Assembly (NCBI RefSeq): GCF_003337425.1
Contig: NZ_QPJU01000010.1
Coordinates: 1 to 64,000, forward strand
Direction of reading: 5' to 3'
Source: Extensimonas vulgaris
GTDB lineage: Bacteria; Pseudomonadota; Gammaproteobacteria; Burkholderiales; Burkholderiaceae_C
DNA: 64,000 nucleotides
A program made the position numbers and the translations under genes. Shown one piece after another: positions 51,341 through 61,222 of the stretch. The notes below the pieces were generated by a model. That model ran no database searches. It worked only from the letters and a program-made list of their open reading frames with translations, and was not told the origin of the DNA. Every line of letters starts with the position of its first letter. The stretch's first letter is position 1.

Positions 51341-52891
51341 GTGCCGGTTCCTGAAATTTCTCATCATGCTTTTGCTCTCGTGCCCATGGCTTCGATGGCC
51401 GTCATGGCTGCCTTGACGCGTGTGGGTGCGTGGTCTGCGCCGCGCTTGTGGCGGGTGTTTCAAGTTTTGTCGTTGATGGGGCTGGCCGCCGCCGGCGTGG
51501 CCCTGATCGAGGCGGGCCCGCCGATGCACTGGGTGGGTGTGCTGCATGCGACCCCCCTGGGCCTGTTGCTGGCGTTGTTGGTGCAGCTTTTGGGGACGGT
51601 GATTGGCGCCTTTTCTTCACGCTATTTGCAGGGGGAAGGCAATCAGCGCCATTACATGGGTGCGTTGAGTGCGGTGTTGGCCAGTGTGCAATTGCTCCTC
51701 GTGGCCGATCACTGGTTGTTGCTCATCGGGGTGTGGGCGATGGTTGGTGCCGCCCTGGAGCAGCTTTTGTGTTTTTACAGGGACCGACCTTTCGCCCTGC
51801 TCGCTGCGCACAAAAAGCGTTTTGCCGATCGGATCGCTGACGTCCTGCTCCTAGGCGCGGCCGCGCTCGCCTGGGCGCAGGTCGGCAGCGGTTCTCTCTC
51901 GGCACTGTGGACGCATGTGCAGCTGCATGGGCACTCCTTGTCCTTGCAAACCAGCGCCGTGTTACTGGCGCTGGCAGTGATGTTGCGTACCGCCTCGTTG
52001 CCGGTGCATGGCTGGTTGATTCAGGTGATGGAGGCCCCCACACCCGTCTCTGCATTACTGCATGCCGGTGTGGTCAATCTGGGTGGCTTTGTGCTGATCC
52101 GCTTCGCGCCGTTGTTGCAGCAAGCCAGCGCAGCGCGTGCAGTGCTGCTGGCGGTCGGTCTGGCAACGGCCCTGCTCGCAGGCATGGTGATGCTCACGCG
52201 CATCAGCATCAAGGTGCGTCTGGCCTGGTCCACCGTTGCGCAGATGGGCTTCATGCTGGTCGAATGTGCGCTGGGTCTGTACACATTGGCGGCGCTGCAT
52301 TTGATCGGCCATTCGCTCTACAAGGCGCACGCTTTCCTGTCGGCATCCTCGGTCGTGCGCGAAACACGTTGGCAAGACATGCGCCCAACCTTGGCATGGA
52401 GTGGCGCAAGTTTGGTGTTGGCTCCGCTGCTGTCCACAGCGATGGTCTTGTCGGTACGGTATTTGACGGGCTCTGCCAGTTGGCCGTGGTGGTGGAGTTG
52501 GGTGCTGGGGCTGGCTTGGGCGCCGTTGCTTTGGTTGCCCGCCAACGGGTTCGAGCGCAGCGCGCACTTGTGGTTCGGACTTGTGGCCATCGTGGGGCTG
52601 GCCGCAGCGGCCATGCTCGCGCATTCCCTGCCTTTAGGCCTGCACGATTTTCCAGACCCTTTGCTGGGCAGGATCGCGCTGGTGGGGATGGCGACGCTCT
52701 ACGTGATGCAGGCGCTGCTGCAAAGGCGGCCGCGCTGGCTCGCAGCTTGGCGCCGCTGGAGCTATGCGGGCTTTTATCTGGACGAAACCTACACCCGCTT
52801 GACCTTGCTGGTATGGCCTACGCGCTGGACGCCGGCGAAGGATGCCGGCGCACAACCGGTTGATTTGTTCGCACCTGGGAGAAATTCATGA
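51341..52891 (+). CDS. dabB: DAB inorganic-carbon transporter subunit DabB
   Basis: 516 residues, GTG start with GAGG 8 bp upstream. A proton-conducting membrane protein of the NuoL/MrpA family with about 13 hydrophobic helices, including AVMLRTASLPVHGWLIQVMEAPTPVSALLHAGVVNLGG, the conserved proton-channel helix. In characterised DAB systems DabB couples a cation gradient to DabA. It overlaps dabA by 4 bp, so they are coexpressed. Without dabA next to it, a stand-alone NuoL-like reading would be possible. Confidence 0.9.
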   Translation: MPVPEISHHAFALVPMASMAVMAALTRVGAWSAPRLWRVFQVLSLMGLAAAGVALIEAGPPMHWVGVLHATPLGLLLALLVQLLGTVIGAFSSRYLQGEGNQRHYMGALSAVLASVQLLLVADHWLLLIGVWAMVGAALEQLLCFYRDRPFALLAAHKKRFADRIADVLLLGAAALAWAQVGSGSLSALWTHVQLHGHSLSLQTSAVLLALAVMLRTASLPVHGWLIQVMEAPTPVSALLHAGVVNLGGFVLIRFAPLLQQASAARAVLLAVGLATALLAGMVMLTRISIKVRLAWSTVAQMGFMLVECALGLYTLAALHLIGHSLYKAHAFLSASSVVRETRWQDMRPTLAWSGASLVLAPLLSTAMVLSVRYLTGSASWPWWWSWVLGLAWAPLLWLPANGFERSAHLWFGLVAIVGLAAAAMLAHSLPLGLHDFPDPLLGRIALVGMATLYVMQALLQRRPRWLAAWRRWSYAGFYLDETYTRLTLLVWPTRWTPAKDAGAQPVDLFAPGRNS

Positions 52892-55422
52892 GCGATACCT
52901 TGACCATACATGCGCAGCCAAAGGCGGCCCATGCAACGTGCACCGTCTCTGAGCGGGAGGCGCGGAATGCCGAAATCGAGCGGGCGTGCGATGACGCCTG
53001 TCGGAGGATTGCCCCGGCATGGCCGCTGGATCGCGCCATAGCGGTCAATCCGCACTGGGGACGCATAGGCATGCCGTTGCGCCGGGTCGCAGCGCGTATG
53101 GCCGTGCTCGGTGGAATACACGTTTTTCCCCCGCGGCACTACCAACTGCACGCTTGGCGCAGCGGCCGCATTTCACCCCACGATCTGAATGAGACGCTGC
53201 AGCGACTTCCCGCAGCGCAGAGCGAAGGCCTCACGGTCGAGCAATGTGTCTATGCCCTGCAGTCGCAGGGCCTGCCGGCGCAGCTGCCGCTGTTGATCGA
53301 TGTGCTCGACAACGACCCTCATCGCCACATGCGGCTGTCCTGGAGGCAAGCCATCACGCACCAGGTGAGCCAGACTTGCGCAGCCTATTTTGACCGGCAT
53401 CTGGCCAACTGGCAGCCCGAGCGCGAACAGGGTCTGTATGCCTTTTGGCGCGACAACATGCGGCACGACCATGGCATCGGTCTGCTCATGGGCTTGCCGC
53501 ACCTAGTGCAAGCGATCAATGCGTTGCCGGCTGTGGCGCAAGATGCCGAACGTTGGGTGATAGAGCGTTTGGGGCTGCCGCCCGCCGTGTGGGCTGACTA
53601 CTTGGAAGCGGTGTTGCTGACCGTCAACGGTTGGGCCTCGTGGTGCGCCTACCTCGGGTGGCAGGCAGGTTTGGCTGGCCGCAAGGATGCGCACTTGCGC
53701 GAGTTGCTGGCGATCCGTCTGGCCTGGGGCGTATTGCTTCTGGAGTGCAAAGACGATGACGCAACCCAAGGCGCATTTACGGCTTTGCAGCAGGCATGGC
53801 GCCAGGCTCCGGCCGTATTGCAGGAGGCGGAGCGCGCCTTGCTGATCGATGAGGTCTGGCAACTGGCCCTGGAGCATGGCTATCAGCAAAAACTGGCGCA
53901 GCGTCTGGCCTGGGCGAGTGTGCGTGGCGTGCCACCTTCAGAAGTAGAAGTTCAAGCGGTTTTCTGCATCGATGTTCGCAGCGAACCCCTGCGCCGGACC
54001 TTGGAAGCCGTCTGGCCTGGGATTCAAACTTTCGGCTTTGCGGGCTTTTTTGGCTTGCCCGTGGCATATACCCCTTTGGGTACCGAAGCCCGTCGCCCAC
54101 AACTGCCAGGTCTGCTCGAACCGAGTATGGAGGTGACGGACTGCATCGTGAGCGCGGATGCGCCCGGTGGCCCCGCACAAGAAGCGCTACAGAGCGCAGC
54201 CGCCCGTTCCAGGCAAACGCGACTGGCGCTGGAAGACCAGTGGCTTGCGGCCAGTCGATGGCCGGGCGCGGCTTTTTTGTCCGTGGAGGCGGTGGGGTTG
54301 GGCTATCTCGGCAAACTTGGGAATTGGCTGCTGCCGAGCACTCGACAACGCCCCAGAGACGATCTCCACGGTCTGCCCGGACGTTACCGTCCGGTTTGCC
54401 GCCCCCAGTTGCTCGGGTTGGACCTCGATGCGAAAGTCGCAACCGCGGCCCGGGTATTGCGTGCGATGGGCTTGACGCAGCACTGGGCGGCGCTGGTACT
54501 CCTCGTCGGGCACGGCAGCCAGTCTGTCAACAATGCCCATGCGGCAGCATTGGACTGCGGCGCCTGCTGCGGTCAGAGCGGAGAGGTTAACGCGCGCATT
54601 CTGGCGCAGATGCTCAACGATGCTGAAGTCCGGCAGGGGCTGCAATCGCACGGGCTGAATATCCCTGCGGCTACCGTGTTCGTCGCGGCATTGCACAACA
54701 CCACGACGGATGAAGTCGAATGGTTCGATCTAGACCTATTGCCGCCGATTGCGGCGGCACGGTGGCAACGGCTGCAAACGGCGTTTGCCCAGGCATGCGA
54801 TCAGGTGCGCCGCGAACGCGCGCCTGCGCTTGAGTTGAATCCGCGGCAAGGCTACGAAGCTTTACTGCGGCAACTGCGCCGCCGGGCCAACGACGGCGCG
54901 CAGACACGGCCCGAATGGGGGCTTGCAGGGAACGCCGCGTTTGTGATCGCACCGCGGTGGCGCAGCCGTGGCGTGGTATTGGGCGGGCGCTGCTTTTTGC
55001 ACGAATACGATGCCAGCCAGGACGCAGACGGCAGCATCTTGGAGCAATTGATGACGGCACCCATGCTGGTGACGCATTGGATCAACTGGCAATACCATGC
55101 TTCCACCTGTGATCCCCTGCGGATGGGCAGCGGGAACAAGCTGCTGCATAACGTAGTGGGTGGTCATCTCGGGGTTTTCGAGGGCAACGGCGGCGATCTG
55201 CGAATCGGCCTTGCGCACCAGTCCATACACGACGGCAAGGACTACAGACACGAGCCTTTGCGACTGACAGTGATCATCGACGCGCCGCGCACCACCATCG
55301 CGGCGGTGATCCACAAGCACACGGTGGTCCGGCAACTCGTGGACAACGGCTGGCTGCACCTCTGGCGCTTCGCACAAACGGGCCTGGAGCGCTACCAGCA
55401 GGAAGAATGGGCCTCGGTGTAA
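52888..55422 (+). CDS. dabA: DAB inorganic-carbon transporter subunit DabA (DUF2309)
   Basis: 844 residues, the YbcC/UPF0753 family renamed DabA. It is a beta-carbonic-anhydrase-like zinc protein that captures CO2 as bicarbonate with energy from DabB. Candidate zinc site: C360 and D362 (AVFCIDVRSEPLRR), H542 (LVGHGSQ) and C557 (AALDCGACCGQSG); the C-x-D...H-x14-C spacing matches the family. Full length. Overlaps dabB by 4 bp and is followed by a carbonic anhydrase gene. Confidence 0.92.
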   Translation: MSDTLTIHAQPKAAHATCTVSEREARNAEIERACDDACRRIAPAWPLDRAIAVNPHWGRIGMPLRRVAARMAVLGGIHVFPPRHYQLHAWRSGRISPHDLNETLQRLPAAQSEGLTVEQCVYALQSQGLPAQLPLLIDVLDNDPHRHMRLSWRQAITHQVSQTCAAYFDRHLANWQPEREQGLYAFWRDNMRHDHGIGLLMGLPHLVQAINALPAVAQDAERWVIERLGLPPAVWADYLEAVLLTVNGWASWCAYLGWQAGLAGRKDAHLRELLAIRLAWGVLLLECKDDDATQGAFTALQQAWRQAPAVLQEAERALLIDEVWQLALEHGYQQKLAQRLAWASVRGVPPSEVEVQAVFCIDVRSEPLRRTLEAVWPGIQTFGFAGFFGLPVAYTPLGTEARRPQLPGLLEPSMEVTDCIVSADAPGGPAQEALQSAAARSRQTRLALEDQWLAASRWPGAAFLSVEAVGLGYLGKLGNWLLPSTRQRPRDDLHGLPGRYRPVCRPQLLGLDLDAKVATAARVLRAMGLTQHWAALVLLVGHGSQSVNNAHAAALDCGACCGQSGEVNARILAQMLNDAEVRQGLQSHGLNIPAATVFVAALHNTTTDEVEWFDLDLLPPIAAARWQRLQTAFAQACDQVRRERAPALELNPRQGYEALLRQLRRRANDGAQTRPEWGLAGNAAFVIAPRWRSRGVVLGGRCFLHEYDASQDADGSILEQLMTAPMLVTHWINWQYHASTCDPLRMGSGNKLLHNVVGGHLGVFEGNGGDLRIGLAHQSIHDGKDYRHEPLRLTVIIDAPRTTIAAVIHKHTVVRQLVDNGWLHLWRFAQTGLERYQQEEWASV

Positions 55423-55565
55423 TGCTGCGCGGTGCGTGCCCCGAGGTTCTGGCAGCGCTGCGCATTTGGGCCATGCCAAATTTCTGACGCGCCTTCTTGG
55501 CGTCAGACGGGTCTCTTTCGAAACCTGCTAACTTCGCGGGCTTTGCCACCACGACGGAACCCTTC

Positions 55566-56228
55566 ATGACCACTGCCTCGATCGAAGAGCTTTTCGCCAA
55601 CAACCGCGCCTGGGCGGCGCGCATGGAGCACGAGCGGCCGGGCTTTTTCACGCGCCTGCTCGCGCAGCAGCAGCCCAGGTTCATGTGGATAGGCTGCTCC
55701 GACAGCCGCGTGCCCGCGAACCAGATCGCGGGGCTGGAGCCAGGCGAGGTGTTCGTGCACCGCAACGTCGCCAACGTGGTGGTGCACACCGACCTGAACT
55801 GCCTCTCGACCGTGCAGTACGCGGTCGATCAGCTGCGCGTGGAGCACCTCATGGTGGTGGGGCACTACGGCTGCGGCGGCGTGCGCGCGGCGCTCGACAG
55901 CACGCGCGTGGGACTGGCCGACAACTGGCTGCGCCACGTGCAGGACGTGCGCGACCGCCACCGCGACATGCTCGAAATGCTCCCCGCCGAGTGGCGCTAC
56001 GACGCGCTGTGCGAGCTCAACGCGATCACCCAGGTGCTGCACCTCGCGCAGACCACGGTGCTGCTCGACGCCTGGGCGCGCGGCCAGAAAGTCACGTTGC
56101 ACGGCTGGTGCTATGGCCTCAAGGACGGCCTGATCCACAACCTGCACATGACCGTCGATGGCCCCCAAGGGCTGGATACGAGCTACCGCGCCGCCGTCAC
56201 GCGCGTGGCCGCCAAGCGGCGCACCTGA
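55566..56228 (+). CDS. can: Beta-class carbonic anhydrase
   Basis: 220 residues from [20 protein letters not shown]. Zinc ligands C44, H100, C103 with D46 ([19 protein letters not shown]). Interconverts CO2 and bicarbonate. It starts 143 bp after dabA and in the same direction, and together they form a bicarbonate-supply set. Confidence 0.95.
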   Translation: MTTASIEELFANNRAWAARMEHERPGFFTRLLAQQQPRFMWIGCSDSRVPANQIAGLEPGEVFVHRNVANVVVHTDLNCLSTVQYAVDQLRVEHLMVVGHYGCGGVRAALDSTRVGLADNWLRHVQDVRDRHRDMLEMLPAEWRYDALCELNAITQVLHLAQTTVLLDAWARGQKVTLHGWCYGLKDGLIHNLHMTVDGPQGLDTSYRAAVTRVAAKRRT

Positions 56229-56340
56229 ACGCGCGCCGCCGCAGCAGCGCCGCGCATGCGGCTGCGGCACAGGCTGGGTACGCAAGCCTTGCGGGGCAAG
56301 CCGCTATGCTTGCAGGTCAGCACTTCCCACCACGCACGCC

Positions 56341-58152
56341 ATGTTTCCGCAGCGTCTCGACTCCCCGCAGGCCTATGGCATCGCCAAGGCCATGATGGAC
56401 GGCTTCAACCGCCACTACCGCCTCTTTCGCGCCGAATCGGCGCGCGCCAAGCACCGCTTCGAGACGGCCGACTGGCACGCGCAGCAGCGCGCGCAGCGTG
56501 AACGCATCGAGTTTTACGACCTGCGCGTGCGCGAATGCGTGCACCGGCTCGAAAAAGAGTTTCACGCGAGCCGCCAGCCCATGGACGTGTGGCAGCAGGT
56601 CAAGCTGCACTACATCGGCCTGCTCGTGAACCACCACCAGCCCGAGCTGGCCGAGACCTTTTTCAATTCAGTCACGTGCAAGATCCTGCACCGCACGCAT
56701 TTCCACAACGACTTCATCTTCGTGCGCCCGGCCGTCAGCACCGAATACATAGAAAACGACGAGCCCGAGGCGCTGCCGACCTACCGCGCCTACTACCCCG
56801 CGCCGGGCCAGCTGCACGACACCTTGCTGCGCATCATCGAGGACTTCGGCCTGCAGCGCCCTTTCGTCGATCTGCGCCGCGACACGGGCTACGTTCTTGC
56901 GGCCATGCAGCAGCGCCTGGCCAACGTCACGCTGCGCGCCAACTTCCAGCTGCAGGTGCTCAGCGGCCTTTTTTACCGCAACAAGGGCGCCTACGTGGTC
57001 GGCAAGATCATCAACGGCTACCTCGAGATTCCGTTCGCGCTGCCGCTGTTGCACGACGAGCGCGATGCCGCCGGACGGCTCGTGATCGACACGGTGCTGT
57101 TCGGCGAGGACGACTTGCAGATGCTGTTCAGCTTTGCGCGCGCCTACTTCATGGTCGATATGGAAGTGCCCAGCGCCTACGTGCAGTTTCTGCGCAGCCT
57201 TATGCCGCGCAAGCCGCGCGCCGAGATCTACAACGCGCTGGGCCTGGCCAAGCAGGGCAAGACGCTTTTCTACCGCGACTTTCTCTACCACCTCAAGCAT
57301 TCGAGCGACAAGTTCCGCATCGCGCCCGGCATCAAGGGCATGGTCATGCTGGTGTTCGACCTGCCGAGCTTTCCCTACGTGTTCAAAGTCATCAAGGACT
57401 ATTACCCGCCGCAGAAAGACACCACGCGCGAGCAGATCAAGGCCAAGTACCAGCTCGTCAAGCAGCACGACCGCGTGGGCCGCATGGCCGACACGCTCGA
57501 ATACAGCGAGGTCGCGTTCCCGCGCGAGCGCTTCACCGACGAGCTCATCGCCGAGATCGAGCGCTTCGCCCCGAGCCAGCTCGAGATCAGCGACCGCGAC
57601 GGCGACGGCCGCCAGGAAGTCATCATCAAGCACCTGTATATCGAGCGACGCATGATCCCGCTCAACATCTACCTGCAGGAAGCCTTCGACACGGGCTTGC
57701 AAGACGCGCGCGTGCGCCAGCAGATGGAGCACGCGGTGATCGACTACGGCAACGCCATCAAAGACCTCGTGGCCGCCAACATCTTTCCCGGCGACATGCT
57801 GTGGAAAAATTTTGGTGTCACACGCAACGGCAAAGTCGTGTTCTACGATTACGACGAGATCGAATACCTCACCGACTGCAACTTCCGCCGCGTGCCCACG
57901 CCGCGCAACGAAGAGGAGGAGATGAGTGGCGAAGTCTGGTACAGCGTCGGCCCGCACGACGTGTTCCCCGAGACCTTCGGGCCTTTTTTGCTCGGCAACG
58001 ACGCGGTGCGCGAAGTCTTCTTGCGCCACCACGCAGATTTGCTCGACGTGGCGTTCTGGCAGTCGCACAAAGAGCGCATCCAGGCCGGGCACGTCTATGA
58101 TGTTTTCCCCTACGACCCCGAGCGGCGCTTTTGCCACTTGCACGCGGCCTAA
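56341..58152 (+). CDS. aceK: Isocitrate dehydrogenase kinase/phosphatase
   Basis: Controls isocitrate dehydrogenase by reversible phosphorylation and so directs flux to the glyoxylate shunt. 603 residues from [21 protein letters not shown], including the ATP loop [26 protein letters not shown], and the kinase-like catalytic region [24 protein letters not shown]. Length matches the family. Glyoxylate enzymes themselves are not in the window. Confidence 0.96.
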   Translation: MFPQRLDSPQAYGIAKAMMDGFNRHYRLFRAESARAKHRFETADWHAQQRAQRERIEFYDLRVRECVHRLEKEFHASRQPMDVWQQVKLHYIGLLVNHHQPELAETFFNSVTCKILHRTHFHNDFIFVRPAVSTEYIENDEPEALPTYRAYYPAPGQLHDTLLRIIEDFGLQRPFVDLRRDTGYVLAAMQQRLANVTLRANFQLQVLSGLFYRNKGAYVVGKIINGYLEIPFALPLLHDERDAAGRLVIDTVLFGEDDLQMLFSFARAYFMVDMEVPSAYVQFLRSLMPRKPRAEIYNALGLAKQGKTLFYRDFLYHLKHSSDKFRIAPGIKGMVMLVFDLPSFPYVFKVIKDYYPPQKDTTREQIKAKYQLVKQHDRVGRMADTLEYSEVAFPRERFTDELIAEIERFAPSQLEISDRDGDGRQEVIIKHLYIERRMIPLNIYLQEAFDTGLQDARVRQQMEHAVIDYGNAIKDLVAANIFPGDMLWKNFGVTRNGKVVFYDYDEIEYLTDCNFRRVPTPRNEEEEMSGEVWYSVGPHDVFPETFGPFLLGNDAVREVFLRHHADLLDVAFWQSHKERIQAGHVYDVFPYDPERRFCHLHAA

Positions 58153-58211
58153 ATAGCCTGTGCGCGGCGCTTCGCCCCGCATCACCGCTTTTTCATCCAC
58201 AGGAGCTTTCC

Positions 58212-59405
58212 ATGACTGCATCCCTTCAAGACCCCGTCGTCATCGTCGGCGCCGCGCGCACGCCCATGGGCGCGCTGCAGGGCGACTTTGCCAGCCTCGC
58301 CGCGCACGACCTGGGCGGCGCCGCGATCCGCGCCGCCGTCGAGCGCGCGGGCGTGGCGCCGAGCGCCGTCGGCGAAGTGCTGTTCGGCAACTGCCTCATG
58401 GCCGGCCAGGGCCAGGCCCCGGCGCGCCAGGCCGCGTTCAAGGGCGGCCTGCCCAAAGAAACCGGCGCCGTCACGCTGTCCAAGATGTGCGGCTCGGGCA
58501 TGAAGGCCGTGATGTTCGCGCACGACATGCTGCTCGCGGGCACGCACGAGGTCATGGTCGCCGGTGGCATGGAGAGCATGACCGGCGCGCCCTACCTGCT
58601 GCAAAAGGCGCGCAGCGGCTACCGCATCGGCCACGACCGCATCTTCGACCACATGATGCTCGACGGCCTCGAAGACGCTTACGAGCCTGGCCGCGCCATG
58701 GGCACCTTTGGTGAGGACTGCGCGGCCAAGTACCAGTTCACGCGCGCCCAGCAGGACGCCTACGCCACCGAGAGCGTGCAACGCGCCAAGGCCGCGACCG
58801 CATCGGGCGCTTTTGCGGCCGAGATCGTGCCCGTCACCGTGAAAGACCGCAGCGGCGAGCGCGTGGTCAGCACCGACGAGGGCCCGGGCAAAATCAAGCT
58901 CGAAAAAATCCCCACGCTCAAGCCCGCGTTCAAGAAAGACGGCACCATCACCGCGGCTTCGAGCTCCAGCATCAACGACGGCGCGGCCGCGCTCGTGCTG
59001 ATGCGCCAATCGACGGCGCAAAAGCTCGGTTGCAAGCCGCTCGCGCGCATCGTGAGCCACGCCACGCACGCGCAGGCGCCCGAGTGGTTCACCACCGCCC
59101 CCGTCGATGCCTCGCGCAAGGCGCTCGCCAAGGCCGGCTGGAGCGTGCAGGACGTGGAGCTGTGGGAGGTCAACGAGGCCTTTGCCGTCGTGCCCATGGC
59201 GCTCATGAAGGAGCTCGGCGTGGCGCACGACATCCTCAACGTCAACGGCGGCGCCTGCGCGCTCGGCCACCCTATCGGCGCGAGCGGTGCGCGCATCATG
59301 GTCACGCTGCTGTACGCGCTGCAGGCGCGCGGCAAGAAGCGCGGCCTCGCCACGCTGTGCATAGGCGGCGGCGAAGCCACGGCCGTGACGCTCGAGCTGG
59401 TCTGA
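58212..59405 (+). CDS. Acetyl-CoA acetyltransferase (thiolase)
   Basis: Condenses or cleaves acetoacetyl-CoA. 397 residues from MTASLQDPVVIVGAARTPMG. Active-site Cys C93 (LSKMCGSGMKAV), the C-terminal His/Cys motif NVNGGACALGHPIGASGAR, and the FAVVPMALMKELG region. It could feed PHB synthesis or leucine-derived acetoacetate use. Same strand as aceK, 59 bp downstream. Confidence 0.93.
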   Translation: MTASLQDPVVIVGAARTPMGALQGDFASLAAHDLGGAAIRAAVERAGVAPSAVGEVLFGNCLMAGQGQAPARQAAFKGGLPKETGAVTLSKMCGSGMKAVMFAHDMLLAGTHEVMVAGGMESMTGAPYLLQKARSGYRIGHDRIFDHMMLDGLEDAYEPGRAMGTFGEDCAAKYQFTRAQQDAYATESVQRAKAATASGAFAAEIVPVTVKDRSGERVVSTDEGPGKIKLEKIPTLKPAFKKDGTITAASSSSINDGAAALVLMRQSTAQKLGCKPLARIVSHATHAQAPEWFTTAPVDASRKALAKAGWSVQDVELWEVNEAFAVVPMALMKELGVAHDILNVNGGACALGHPIGASGARIMVTLLYALQARGKKRGLATLCIGGGEATAVTLELV

Positions 59406-59409
59406 CGAA

Positions 59410-59467
59410 GCGCTCCTTGATGAATAGCTGCTTGCGCCCATGCAGCGGGCGCAAGTGGCTCTTTTGC
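59410..59467. repeat. Dispersed short repeat, Comamonadaceae type
   Basis: CGCTCCTTGATGAATAGCTG then CTTGCGCC, with the inverted pair CTTGCGCCC/GGGCGCAAG, is a further copy in the thiolase-erpA gap. Confidence 0.5.
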
Positions 59468-59478
59468 CTTGGGTTTTC

Positions 59479-59519
59479 AGCCTATTTCCGTAGGGGCATG
59501 CTCGCTGCGGAAATAGGCT
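59479..59519. other. 12-bp stem-loop between thiolase and erpA
   Basis: AGCCTATTTCCG and CGGAAATAGGCT are perfect inverted copies with a 17-nt loop. No T-run follows on the plus strand. It may mark the end of the thiolase transcript or a processed RNA. Confidence 0.45.
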
Positions 59520-59623
59520 CTTGCACAAAGCCCCCACTGCGCAGCACGGCAAACACCCGCGGGCCTGAATTCCCGACAAATTTGAAGTAGTATTTCGCGC
59601 AAACCCTGACATTGGAGAGTTTC

Positions 59624-59989
59624 ATGAGCGCCGTAGCCGAAAACATCAGCACCGAAATGCCCGCCCCCATCAACTTCACCGACAGCGCAGCGGCCAAGGT
59701 CGCAGAACTGATCGCCGAAGAAGGCAACCCTGATCTGAAATTGCGCGTGTTCGTGCAAGGCGGGGGCTGCTCGGGCTTCCAATACGGATTCACCTTCGAC
59801 GAGGTCGTGAACGAGGACGACACCACCATGGTCAAGAACGGCGTCACCTTGCTGATCGACGCCATGAGCTACCAGTACCTGGTCGGCGCCGAAATCGACT
59901 ACAAAGAAGACCTGCAGGGCGCGCAGTTCGTGATCCGCAACCCCAACGCCACGTCCACCTGCGGCTGCGGGTCGAGCTTTTCCGTTTGA
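59624..59989 (+). CDS. erpA: Iron-sulfur cluster insertion protein ErpA
   Basis: A-type carrier that delivers [2Fe-2S]/[4Fe-4S] clusters to apoproteins. 121 residues from [20 protein letters not shown]. Cluster-ligand cysteines C49 ([10 protein letters not shown]), C113 and C115 ([10 protein letters not shown]). A TTGGAG ribosome-binding site precedes the ATG. Confidence 0.96.
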   Translation: MSAVAENISTEMPAPINFTDSAAAKVAELIAEEGNPDLKLRVFVQGGGCSGFQYGFTFDEVVNEDDTTMVKNGVTLLIDAMSYQYLVGAEIDYKEDLQGAQFVIRNPNATSTCGCGSSFSV

Positions 59990-60028
59990 ACTTTGCGGTC
60001 GGATGGTGACCGGCCCAGGCCCGATCCT

Positions 60029-61150
60029 TCAGGCCGGGTAGATCGCACCGAGCACACGGGCGCCGCGGGCGCCCGTGACGCTTGGCAGACTGCCCGGCTC
60101 GCCGCGCAGTGCCTGGCGCGCGAGCCAGGCAAAGGCCGCGGCCTCGACCTGCTGCGCCGGCAGGCCGAGCGCGTCGGTGGGCTGCACCGCGTGCTGCGGC
60201 AGCCGGCGCTGCAGGCGTTGCAAAAGGTCGGCGTTGTACGCGCCGCCGCCGCACACGGCGAGCAGTTTGCTATTTCTACCATAGCGCAAAGCGCTTTCTG
60301 CACAAGCGCTGGCGGTCAATTCAGCCAAGGTTGCCTGCACGTCTTCGGGCGCGGGCGGCGCATGTTCGGCCAGGTAGGCGCGCAGCCGCTCGGCCAGCCA
60401 CGCGGCGTTGAACAGGTCGCGTCCAGTGCTCTTGGGCGGCGAAGCATGGAAAAACGGCTCCTGTTGCAGCGTCGCGAGCAATGCGGGCAGCACCTGACCG
60501 CGCGCGGCCCAGGCGCCCTGCGCGTCGTAGGGCTGGCCGGTGTGCTGCTGGCACCAGTGGTCGAGCAGCATGTTGCCGGGGCCGCAGTCGAAGCCCAGCA
60601 CGCTGCCGTCGGCGCGCAGCACGCTAAGGTTGGCGATGCCGCCGAGGTTGAGCACGAGCACGGTCTCGCCCGCGCGCCCGAACACCTGCCGGTGGAACGC
60701 GGGCACCAGCGGCGCACCCTGCCCGCCCGCGGCGAGGTCGCGGCTGCGAAAGTCCGCCACCACGGTGATGCCGCAAAGCTCGGCGAGCAGCGCCGGGTTG
60801 CCGAGTTGCAGCGTGTAGCCCGTGCCGTCGAATGCGAGCGGGCGGTGGCGCACGGTCTGCCCATGCGCGCCGAGCGCACGCACCGCCGCGGGGCGCGCGC
60901 CGCTCGCGGCCAGCAACTGCTGCACCACCTGTGCATAGCTGCGCGCGATGGCGTTGCCGGCGAGCGCGGCCTGGTGCAGCTCATCGTGCGCGGGGTGGTG
61001 CAGCGCGAGCAACTGCGCTTTCAATTCAGGAGCTAGTGGCGCAGACGCGGCGGCCACTACAGCCATTTTTTGCTCTGAAAAATCGACGAGCACGCCGTCC
61101 ACGCCGTCGAGCGAGGTGCCCGACATCAGGCCGATGTAAAGCTCGGACAT
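60029..61150 (-). CDS. anmK: Anhydro-N-acetylmuramic acid kinase
   Basis: Phosphorylates recycled anhydroMurNAc for cell-wall reuse. 373 residues from MSELYIGLMSGTSLDGVDGVLV, with FDCGPGNMLLD and VCGGGAYNADLL. Two segments, TASACAESALRYGRNSK (about 60262-60318) and KMAVVAAASAPLAPELK (about 61021-61077), have DNA resembling the dispersed repeat and seem to have been absorbed in frame. The core motifs are intact. Confidence 0.93.
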   Translation of the reverse strand: MSELYIGLMSGTSLDGVDGVLVDFSEQKMAVVAAASAPLAPELKAQLLALHHPAHDELHQAALAGNAIARSYAQVVQQLLAASGARPAAVRALGAHGQTVRHRPLAFDGTGYTLQLGNPALLAELCGITVVADFRSRDLAAGGQGAPLVPAFHRQVFGRAGETVLVLNLGGIANLSVLRADGSVLGFDCGPGNMLLDHWCQQHTGQPYDAQGAWAARGQVLPALLATLQQEPFFHASPPKSTGRDLFNAAWLAERLRAYLAEHAPPAPEDVQATLAELTASACAESALRYGRNSKLLAVCGGGAYNADLLQRLQRRLPQHAVQPTDALGLPAQQVEAAAFAWLARQALRGEPGSLPSVTGARGARVLGAIYPA

Positions 61151-61222
61151 GGGCGATGGGCGATGGGCGGAAGGCGGCTTGGCGGCGCAGCTGCCGGCGG
61201 TGCGCCGGCGCATGGCGCGGGA

